Source: an uncultured Clostridia bacterium (GTDB lineage Bacteria; Bacillota; Clostridia; Christensenellales; UBA1242). From it: a stretch of DNA of 9,997 bases. The position numbers and the translations under genes were made by a program. Positions 1-5,903 of the stretch are shown one piece after another; position 1 is the stretch's first letter, and the number at the start of each line of letters is the position of its first letter. The DNA lies in assembly GCA_934754335.1 (NCBI GenBank), contig CAKVHY010000022.1, positions 1-9,997 of the forward strand, read 5' to 3'. The notes under the pieces are model-generated. The model was not told the DNA's origin and did not search any database. It saw only the letters and a list, made by a program, of their open reading frames with translations.

Positions 1-77
1 TAAAAAATGCTTAATTTTATCTTAAAAAATAAATTTTGAGATTTCCACAAGTTATTCAGATGCTTTTAGGCAATGAA

Positions 78-136
78 AAAATCTTCTAAATTCAAAAATA
101 ACCTGAATAAAAGTTATTTTAAATCTAGAAGATTTT
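78..136 (-). terminator. Long hairpin, probable terminator of the def-to-spoVM operon
   Basis: Arms 78-88 and 126-136 are perfectly complementary (11 bp, AAAATCTTCTA type). The pairing continues inward between 89-102 and 113-125 with a single bulged base and a few G-T pairs, leaving a loop of about 10 nt at 103-112. Read on the minus strand, the hairpin runs into six T residues (81-76), four of them shared with the base of the stem. It lies 28 nt past the stop codon of the SpoVM-like ORF, where an operon terminator is expected. The stem is longer and more AT-rich than a typical intrinsic terminator, so a processing or regulatory hairpin is also possible. Positions 1-77, beyond it, show no gene or clear signal. 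Confidence 0.6.
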
Positions 137-163
137 ATGTATTCTAATTCTTTTAAACTTAAA

Positions 164-235
164 TCAATCGCATTTAAAGAATAATTTAAATAATGGCTTC
201 AGCCATTTAGGACACTTAAAACAATAAATTCTCAT
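164..235 (-). CDS. spoVM: SpoVM-like micropeptide (stage V sporulation protein M candidate), 23 aa
   Basis: A 23-codon ORF runs ATG (235-233) to TGA (166-164), preceded by AGGGGAG (248-242) at good spacing. The peptide starts MRIYCFKCPKWL and continues as a basic, amphipathic, Leu/Phe-rich segment ending in KCD. From memory, Bacillus subtilis SpoVM is 26 aa, starts MKFYTIKLPKFL and ends KD. The shared pattern is M-basic-aromatic/aliphatic-Y-x-x-K7-x-P9-K10-aromatic-L12, including Pro9, which is known to be important for SpoVM localisation. SpoVM is a membrane-surface helix that recognises the convex forespore membrane and anchors SpoIVA at the start of coat assembly. Position supports the call: in Bacillus spoVM lies just after rsgA-rpe-thiN, and here it lies 54 nt after rpe. 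Odd points are three cysteines (5, 8, 22) and a second proline (14) inside the expected helix. A chance ORF cannot be ruled out at this length. Confidence 0.68.
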   Translation of the reverse strand: MRIYCFKCPKWLKPLFKLFFKCD

Positions 236-289
236 ATCTTTCTCCCCTTATATTTATCTTATGAAAACAAATATAAAAAGTTGAAAATC

Positions 290-1042
290 TTATTTACAAA
301 GAATTCTATCTAGTTCCATTTCCAATTCTTTAACCGATTTGCTCTTATAGTTTGGGAGGAATTTATTTAAGATTCCGCCCTTTGGAGTACATTCTTTCAT
401 GGTGCTAACAAAACTTTTTCTATCTGCACTATTATATAGCGCCGACCCCACCGCTACCATATCAGCACCAGCATTAACGATTGATTGAATATTATCTATA
501 TTAACTCCGCCATCAATTTCAATCTTAAACTTAAATTTATTTTTTTCTCTGATTAAGTTTAGAACCTGAACCTTTTCTAGTGCTTCTGGCATAAACTTCT
601 GTCCGCTCTTGCCCGGCTCAACGCTCATAATCAAAACCAAATCCACCAAAGGAAGATAGTTTATTATAGCAGAAATATGCGTACTTGGTTTTATGCTAAT
701 TCCAACAAGTTTGTTTTTATCATGGATTTTATTAATTGCTTTCAAAAAATCCTGCTTATTTTCAAACGCTTCATAATGAATTGTTATATAATTAAGACCA
801 AGTTTTAGATATTCATTAAGTTTTTCAAGCGGTTCTTTAACCATCAAATGGGCTTCTGTTTGTATTAAAGAATTCTGCTTTATTTCTTTAATCTTTATAA
901 TTGGCATACAACTAGCCGGAACGAACTCCCCATCCATAATATCTATATGCAATATTTCAAGCCCCAAACTCTGAAGTTCTTTCACATACTTAACAATGTC
1001 CTTTTCCGGACAAGGATTTGTGCTTGGACAGATTTTAATCAT
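290..1042 (-). CDS. rpe: Ribulose-phosphate 3-epimerase family protein
   Basis: A 250-aa TIM-barrel protein of the ribulose-5-phosphate 3-epimerase family, which interconverts ribulose-5-P and xylulose-5-P in the cytosolic pentose phosphate pathway. Visible motifs are HIDIMDGEFVP near residues 32-42 (metal His and catalytic Asp), EAHLMV near 63-68 (second metal His), IHYEA near 88, MSVEPGKSGQKF near 139-150, IEIDGGVN near 173-180 (second catalytic Asp), and the phosphate-binding AVGSALY. The N-terminal loop reads PSTNP where the family usually has PSILSADF, and the phosphate loop has GKSGQ instead of GFGGQ. The protein is also about 30 residues longer than usual at the C-terminus. A related epimerase such as the allulose-6-phosphate type is therefore possible. 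The start is supported by GGGAG 7 nt upstream. The ORF overlaps the rsgA stop by 8 nt (ATGATTAA), implying translational coupling. It is the last large gene of the operon. Confidence 0.85.
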   Translation of the reverse strand: MIKICPSTNPCPEKDIVKYVKELQSLGLEILHIDIMDGEFVPASCMPIIKIKEIKQNSLIQTEAHLMVKEPLEKLNEYLKLGLNYITIHYEAFENKQDFLKAINKIHDKNKLVGISIKPSTHISAIINYLPLVDLVLIMSVEPGKSGQKFMPEALEKVQVLNLIREKNKFKFKIEIDGGVNIDNIQSIVNAGADMVAVGSALYNSADRKSFVSTMKECTPKGGILNKFLPNYKSKSVKELEMELDRILCK

Positions 1043-1910
1043 ATCTTTTCTCCCATTTTTCTTTTAGTTTGAAATATATATCTGTGTATCTTAAATATCT
1101 GCTTGCGTCTATTTTCCCAGATTTTAGAGCCTGTATAACTCCGCACATTCTAGGATCGACATTAATATGAGAACAATCTTTAAAAGCGCATTTCTCATTA
1201 TATGGGTGAAAATCTAAATAATAATCTTTTAATTGGTCGGGCGTTACTTTTGTAACTTCAAGCCTACTAAAGCCCGGAGTATCTGCAATCCTAACATCTG
1301 AATCGCTTACAAATATCTCGTTTAGCCTTGTGGTGTGCCTTCCCCTGCATATTTTCTCACCAAGTTCGCCAACTTCCTGATTTAGCCCCAATAGAGCGTT
1401 TATAAGCGTACTTTTCCCAACTCCACTTTGCCCTGCCAAAACTGAAAGTTTGCCTTTTAGAAGTTCTTGAAGTTTATCTATATTAAAGCCAGTTTGAGCC
1501 GAAACAGGAATTATATGTTCGCAAACCTTTCCATATTGAAATTGAACACATTCATAAAAATCGCCTTTAATTGTATCGTATTTAGAGATAACGATTATTG
1601 GCATAATGCCCATTTGTTCGCAATTAATCAAAAGAGCATCAACCAAGCCAAAATCAGGCATTGGTTTTATCGTTACAACAATTATAAGAATATCTACATT
1701 AGAAACATAAGGCCTGACCAAGCAATTCTCTCTTGGCTTAACGCCTTTTACAATTATAGAGCCTTCTTTATGCGGATTAAATTCAAAGTCCACATAATCG
1801 CCAACGCTTATTTTAATATCTCTTCTTAAATTGCCCCTAATGCTACATTTATAAAACTTCCCGTTTTCTTCGGCCGTTATACTTCCACTTAATATCTTAG
1901 TTATTTGCAT
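1035..1910 (-). CDS. rsgA: Ribosome small subunit GTPase RsgA (YloQ/YjeQ)
   Basis: A 291-aa circularly permuted GTPase that binds the 30S subunit late in assembly and checks the decoding centre. An N-terminal OB-fold spans about 1-68. The permuted G domain follows in the order G4 SKYD (109-112), G5 SAQ (137-139), G1 GQSGVGKST (160-168), the RGRHTTR switch (189-195) and G3 DTPG (210-213). The C-terminal zinc knuckle has C241, C246, H248 and C256. G4 carries Ser in place of the usual Asn or Thr, and H248 to C256 has seven intervening residues where five is more usual. The start is backed by GGGTGAG just upstream, which can pair with the UCACC part of the 16S 3' end. The gene lies 12 nt after rlmN. 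In Bacillus the phosphatase/kinase pair stp-prkC sits between these two genes; it is missing here. Confidence 0.96.
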   Translation of the reverse strand: MQITKILSGSITAEENGKFYKCSIRGNLRRDIKISVGDYVDFEFNPHKEGSIIVKGVKPRENCLVRPYVSNVDILIIVVTIKPMPDFGLVDALLINCEQMGIMPIIVISKYDTIKGDFYECVQFQYGKVCEHIIPVSAQTGFNIDKLQELLKGKLSVLAGQSGVGKSTLINALLGLNQEVGELGEKICRGRHTTRLNEIFVSDSDVRIADTPGFSRLEVTKVTPDQLKDYYLDFHPYNEKCAFKDCSHINVDPRMCGVIQALKSGKIDASRYLRYTDIYFKLKEKWEKRYD

Positions 1911-1922
1911 CTCTCACCCTAA

Positions 1923-3113
1923 TTATTTTCTTTTATCTCTTGCAAAAGTTTTGCCATTTCTTAGCGGTTTTTTATCTAACCTTTTAGACTTATTTTTATC
2001 TAAAGCAGGTTTTTTACTTGCTTCTTTTTTATCTTCTTTCGGTCTCTTTGCCTTTACATGAGTTTTATAACCATTAGCCTGCTCTTTCAATTCTCTATTT
2101 CTAAGTTGACCACAAGCGCCTTCCACGTCATCGCCCATTGTTCGCCTTAATGTGGCACTAACTTGCAAACGGTTTAGCATATTTAAAAATTCTTCACAAC
2201 TTTCCAAACTTGGAGATTTTAAGTTCCTTCCATCAACTTCATTTAACTTAATTAAGTTTATATGGCATGGAATATCTTTCACAAGTTCAGCAAGTTGCCT
2301 TGCATGAGTTGGCTTATTATTTACGCCATCAATAAGCGTATATTCAAAAATAATTCTTCTATTTGTGATAGTGTTATAATGCTTAGCAGATTCCAAAACT
2401 TGCGCAATGGAATAACTTTTGGCAATTGGCATAATTTCTTTTCTAACTGTGTCATTTGGAGCGTGAAGTGAAATAGACAATGTAACATTCATGCCAGTAT
2501 CTGCCAATTCTTCAATCTTAGAAGGAATGCCACAAGTGGAAACTGATATATTTCTAACGCTAAAATTAAAACCATTCTCATCAGTTAATGCCTTCAAAAA
2601 TTTAACAACATTCACGAAGTTATCTAAGGGTTCGCCACTTCCCATCAAAACAATATTTGTAATCTTTCTATCTTTGAAGTTTCCGCCTAAGTATTTATTC
2701 ACCGCCACCACTTGGCCAAGCATCTCTCCAACACTTAAGTTTCTTACAAAACCATTTAAACTACTAGCACAAAACTTACAATTCATTTTACAGCCAACTT
2801 GCGTGGAAACACAAATTGTATTTCCAAATTTATATTTCATCAAAACGCCTTCAATGATATCGTTTTCAATCTTATATAAGAACTTAACAGTTTTGTCTTT
2901 ACTCTTCTTTTCTTTATATATTTTTACTGGTTGCAAAACAATGTTGTTTTCCTTCAAGCGGTTTAAAAAGTCTTTAGGAAGATTTATTCTATCTTCATAA
3001 TCTTTCCCAGATAACATTGCTTGATACAACTGAGTTGCTCTAAATTTAGGCTCACCATAAGAAGCCGTTATCTCTTCTAGTTCTTTTAAATTATAATCTA
3101 AAAGTTTAATCAT
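1923..3113 (-). CDS. rlmN: Dual-specificity 23S rRNA/tRNA adenine-C2 methyltransferase RlmN
   Basis: A 396-aa radical-SAM enzyme that methylates C2 of A2503 in 23S rRNA and A37 of some tRNAs. The 4Fe-4S motif CxxxCxxC is C108, C112 and C115 (GCKMNCKFC). The SAM-binding GEPL motif is at 160-163 in the sequence LMGSGEPLDN. The catalytic cysteines should be C334 (GACGQL) and the one near the CGIP segment (C194) or its equivalent; C334 is clear from the motif. The family normally ends shortly after GQL, at about 345-350 aa. Here a Lys/Arg-rich, low-complexity tail of about 47 residues (350-396) follows and looks disordered. The ATG overlaps the rsmB stop codon by 8 nt (ATGATTAA). GGGAG lies upstream at a somewhat long spacing, so coupled re-initiation is likely. 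Confidence 0.96.
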   Translation of the reverse strand: MIKLLDYNLKELEEITASYGEPKFRATQLYQAMLSGKDYEDRINLPKDFLNRLKENNIVLQPVKIYKEKKSKDKTVKFLYKIENDIIEGVLMKYKFGNTICVSTQVGCKMNCKFCASSLNGFVRNLSVGEMLGQVVAVNKYLGGNFKDRKITNIVLMGSGEPLDNFVNVVKFLKALTDENGFNFSVRNISVSTCGIPSKIEELADTGMNVTLSISLHAPNDTVRKEIMPIAKSYSIAQVLESAKHYNTITNRRIIFEYTLIDGVNNKPTHARQLAELVKDIPCHINLIKLNEVDGRNLKSPSLESCEEFLNMLNRLQVSATLRRTMGDDVEGACGQLRNRELKEQANGYKTHVKAKRPKEDKKEASKKPALDKNKSKRLDKKPLRNGKTFARDKRK

Positions 3114-4407
3114 TTCTCTTCAATCTCCCTATAAAAAATCCTTCTGTTTCGCTTATGTTTGGCAAGAACAACGCAGTTTTATTATCTTCTATCACTTTAA
3201 CGCCAAATGTTTCAACATTCACAGCCTTAAAGTCTTTATTCTCTTCCAAGAATTTATCTATAACGTTTATGTTCTCATCTTTTAAAATTGAGCAAGTACT
3301 ATAAACTAAAATGCCATCTTTTTTCACATACTTACTTGCATTTGATAATATTTTATATTGCAATTTCGAAAGTTCTTTCAAGTTTTCTTCTCTTCTATTT
3401 AACAACACATCTGGTTTCTTTCCAACAACGCCGGTGTTTGAACATGGCACATCGCAAAGCACATAATCGAATTTATCTACCCATTCGCTTTTAAACTTAC
3501 TTGCGTCATTTAAAACAGTTTTTATATTTTTAATTCCATAACGATTTGCATATTCTTCCACAAGTTTAATTCTATGAGCGTAAATATCCGCTGAAACGAT
3601 ATTTGCATATGGATTATTTTGTGCAATCAAAACGCTTTTCCCGCCCGGTGCTGAGCAAAGGTCTAAGATATTAACCGCCTGATTAACGCACAAATTATTC
3701 GCTGTTATTATGCTAGGCAAGCCTTGAACGATATAGTAGTTTTGCAATTCCTTATAATCTAGCAACTTCTCGTAGTCAACATAAAATGTATTTGCCATCG
3801 CACTTTTTTCAAATTCAATATCTTTATCTTTTAAGTACTTTTTGAAATCTTCAATTGTTATCTTATCTTCCAAAACCCTAATATGAGTTAATGTTGTAAG
3901 TTTTTTTGCCAACAATTCTTCTGTTATTTCTTCTTTATAATCTTTAATAAGTTCTCGGACTAACCAAACTGGATAACTATATTTAATGCTTAAATATTCA
4001 ACTATGTTCTTATCTTTATCTGGCAACTGAACTGGAGTTTTCAATATATTTTTAAGCGTTGCATTAACAAATCCGCCAGCAAACTTATTTTCATACTTTT
4101 TTGTTAAATTCACAAGTTCGTTCACCAAAGCAAAAGGCGGAATACTATTTATATTTTCCTTTGAAAACGCACCTATCTTTAAGATTATATTAATGCTTTC
4201 GTCTGGCTTTTTAGAAACAAACTTAGAAATAACGTAATCCAAATAAATGTCGTTTTCTATAACGCCATAAACGATCTTAGTGATAAGCCCAGTATTGATT
4301 TCATTTTTATGTAGTTTTATTACTTTATTAAGTTCAATTCCAGCATACGCTTTCTCAACATAAACTTTCTTTAAAACCAAATAACTATAATATAGTTCTT
4401 TATTCAT
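3106..4407 (-). CDS. rsmB: 16S rRNA cytosine-C5 methyltransferase RsmB (Sun/Fmu)
   Basis: A 433-aa two-domain enzyme expected to make m5C967 in 16S rRNA. An N-terminal NusB-like helical RNA-binding domain covers about residues 1-130. The SAM-dependent methyltransferase domain has motif I ILDLCSAPGGKS (247-258), acidic D274 in SADIYAHR, D301 in NDAS, motif IV DVPCSNTGVVGKKPD with C322, and motif VI YSTCS with the nucleophile C372. The end FFIGRLKR matches the usual FFIARLKK type of C-terminus. Length is normal for the family. The start overlaps the end of fmt by 8 nt (ATGAATAA), and the nearest SD-like AGGA is about 10 nt upstream inside fmt, so translation probably depends partly on coupling. 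The fmt-rsmB-rlmN order matches that of Bacillus and Clostridia. Confidence 0.96.
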   Translation of the reverse strand: MNKELYYSYLVLKKVYVEKAYAGIELNKVIKLHKNEINTGLITKIVYGVIENDIYLDYVISKFVSKKPDESINIILKIGAFSKENINSIPPFALVNELVNLTKKYENKFAGGFVNATLKNILKTPVQLPDKDKNIVEYLSIKYSYPVWLVRELIKDYKEEITEELLAKKLTTLTHIRVLEDKITIEDFKKYLKDKDIEFEKSAMANTFYVDYEKLLDYKELQNYYIVQGLPSIITANNLCVNQAVNILDLCSAPGGKSVLIAQNNPYANIVSADIYAHRIKLVEEYANRYGIKNIKTVLNDASKFKSEWVDKFDYVLCDVPCSNTGVVGKKPDVLLNRREENLKELSKLQYKILSNASKYVKKDGILVYSTCSILKDENINVIDKFLEENKDFKAVNVETFGVKVIEDNKTALFLPNISETEGFFIGRLKRND

Positions 4408-5356
4408 TTACAATTTTTCCTGTATCTAGTTTCTTCCCATTTAAAAAACTTTTAATATCCATTCTTTTACTATTTGGTGCTTGAATTTCTAATATTGATA
4501 AATATCCGTCAGCACATTTTATAAGCAATCCAATTTTTGCTTTAGAAACAGCAATTTCGCCATTCTTTAGGTTATTAAAGTTTACACCAAAACTATCCAA
4601 ATAGTTTTTATCAAAATCTTTTGCTTTATAAACTTTATAAGCGTTTTCCTCCAACTTAAAGTACGCAATTGGTGATGGATTTAATCCTCTAATCAAATTA
4701 ACCAAATCTGATGCGTTCTTATTAAAATCTAGCAAACCAAAATCGCTTTTAAACATTCTACAAACTGTTGCCTTTTCATGGTCTTGCTCAACAAATTTTA
4801 CAGTTTTATTTTCTATTTGCTCCAATGCTTCAATTATGCAATCCGCACCTAAATAAGAAAGCCTTTCAAATAGTTCGCCCGCAGTTTCGTCATCTTTGAT
4901 TTCTAATTCTTTTTGCAAAACTATTGGGCCATCGTCTATGCCAACATCACTTTTTAATATTGTGATTCCAGTAACTTTTTCGCCATTTATAATAGACCAT
5001 TGAATTGGGCTTGCCCCCCTATATTTGGGTAACAAACTTCCATGAACATTAAAAACACCATTGGGTGTTAGTTCTAAAACTTCTTTGCTTAAAATTTGAC
5101 CATACGCACAAGTAACCATAATATCTGCATTAAGTTCTTTTAATGGTTCAACTCCATCTCTTCTAATCTTTTCAAATTGGAAAACTTTCAATCCAAGTTC
5201 GATTGCTTTTTGTTTAACAGGGCCTGGCATCAACTTCCCACTTCTTCCAGTTGGTTTATCAGGTTGAGTTACAACTCCCACTATTTCGTGTTTTTTATTT
5301 ATTGCTTCCAAAGAAGGAATGGCAAAGTCTGGCGTACCTAAAAATATAACTTTCAT
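4400..5356 (-). CDS. fmt: Methionyl-tRNA formyltransferase
   Basis: A 318-aa cytosolic enzyme that transfers a formyl group from 10-formyl-THF to initiator Met-tRNA. It opens with the typical FLGTPDFA (5-12). The catalytic centre shows N103 and H105 in FNVHGSLLPKYRGASPIQW, and D141 in the VGIDDG segment (usually GLDTG). The C-terminal tRNA-binding OB-like domain covers about residues 205-318 and includes NPSPIAYF, which corresponds to the usual NPxPGA. The linker MFKSDFGLLDF is more divergent than usual. Length is normal. A good SD (AAAGGA, 8 nt before the ATG) supports the start. The gene begins 2 nt after the def stop codon, so formylation and deformylation genes are cotranscribed. Confidence 0.97.
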   Translation of the reverse strand: MKVIFLGTPDFAIPSLEAINKKHEIVGVVTQPDKPTGRSGKLMPGPVKQKAIELGLKVFQFEKIRRDGVEPLKELNADIMVTCAYGQILSKEVLELTPNGVFNVHGSLLPKYRGASPIQWSIINGEKVTGITILKSDVGIDDGPIVLQKELEIKDDETAGELFERLSYLGADCIIEALEQIENKTVKFVEQDHEKATVCRMFKSDFGLLDFNKNASDLVNLIRGLNPSPIAYFKLEENAYKVYKAKDFDKNYLDSFGVNFNNLKNGEIAVSKAKIGLLIKCADGYLSILEIQAPNSKRMDIKSFLNGKKLDTGKIVNE

Positions 5357-5358
5357 AT

Positions 5359-5832
5359 CTAATTTCCTTTCTTTTTATTTCTTACATAAACTTCTTTCAT
5401 TATATCTGTAAAAAGAATACCTTTCAAATGGTCTGTCTCATGGCAAATCGCTCTAGCAAGCCATTCTTTTGCTGAAACTGTGTATTCATTACCATATCTA
5501 TCATAGGCCTTAACCGTAATCTTTTTAGGTCTTTCAACATAACCTTGCACGCCCTTAACACTTAAGCAACCTTCCACTTCCGTCCATGTTTCACTACTTC
5601 TTTCCACAATTTCAGGGTTAACCAATTCTAATTTGATATTATTTATATCAACAATGCAAACTTGCCTTAATATTCCAACTTGTGGACCTGCGATTCCTGC
5701 ACCATGGTTAGCCTTCATTGTTTGATACATATCATCTAAAAGTTCCCATAAATTCTCATCAAAATTATTAACAGGCTTTGCTTGTTTTTTCAAAATTGGG
5801 TCACCTGATTGAACCACATTTCTTATTGCCAT
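5359..5832 (-). CDS. def: Peptide deformylase
   Basis: A 157-aa metal-dependent hydrolase that removes the N-formyl group from nascent proteins at the ribosome exit. All three signature motifs are present: motif 1 GAGIAGPQ (44-51, usually GxGLAAPQ, so Ala is Gly at 49), motif 2 EGCLS (87-91) with metal ligand C89, and motif 3 HETDH (131-135) with ligands H131 and H135 and catalytic E132. Length is that of a compact type 1 deformylase, ending in a basic tail (RNKKKGN). The start is set by a strong AAGGAG at 5838-5843. It is the first gene of the def-fmt-rsmB-rlmN-rsgA-rpe operon and has its own promoter in the priA-def gap. Confidence 0.97.
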   Translation of the reverse strand: MAIRNVVQSGDPILKKQAKPVNNFDENLWELLDDMYQTMKANHGAGIAGPQVGILRQVCIVDINNIKLELVNPEIVERSSETWTEVEGCLSVKGVQGYVERPKKITVKAYDRYGNEYTVSAKEWLARAICHETDHLKGILFTDIMKEVYVRNKKKGN

Positions 5833-5837
5833 TTTTT

Positions 5838-5876
5838 CTCCTTAATTCTCTTCAAATATCTACTTTTATTATAACA
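5838..5876 (-). promoter_or_regulatory. Promoter and RBS of the def operon
   Basis: On the minus strand a perfect -10 TATAAT (5873-5868) is preceded by TG one base upstream (5876-5875), making an extended -10 element. The -35 region at the right distance (5896-5891, TTTTAT) is poor, as is common for extended -10 promoters. Transcription would begin near 5861, giving a leader of about 29 nt containing AAGGAG (5843-5838) five bases before the ATG. No terminator separates priA from def, so priA transcripts may also enter this operon. Confidence 0.7.
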
Positions 5877-5903
5877 TATATTTACAAAATATAAAAGTAT
5901 TAT

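Noticed and set aside
250..289. Possible SigE-type promoter (CATAAGAT and TTATATT) before the spoVM-like ORF
   Set aside because: The two elements are only about 6 nt apart, not the 13-15 nt expected, and such AT-rich strings occur by chance here. No promoter is claimed.
1467..1829. Plus-strand ORF of 120 codons
   Set aside because: Lies fully antisense to rsgA, has no RBS or recognisable motif, and is rich in Asn/Ile/Tyr as expected from an AT-rich shadow frame.
2491..3000. Plus-strand ORF of 169 codons
   Set aside because: Antisense to the conserved core of rlmN, with no RBS; its hydrophobic stretches are the complement of a Lys/Asn-rich coding strand.
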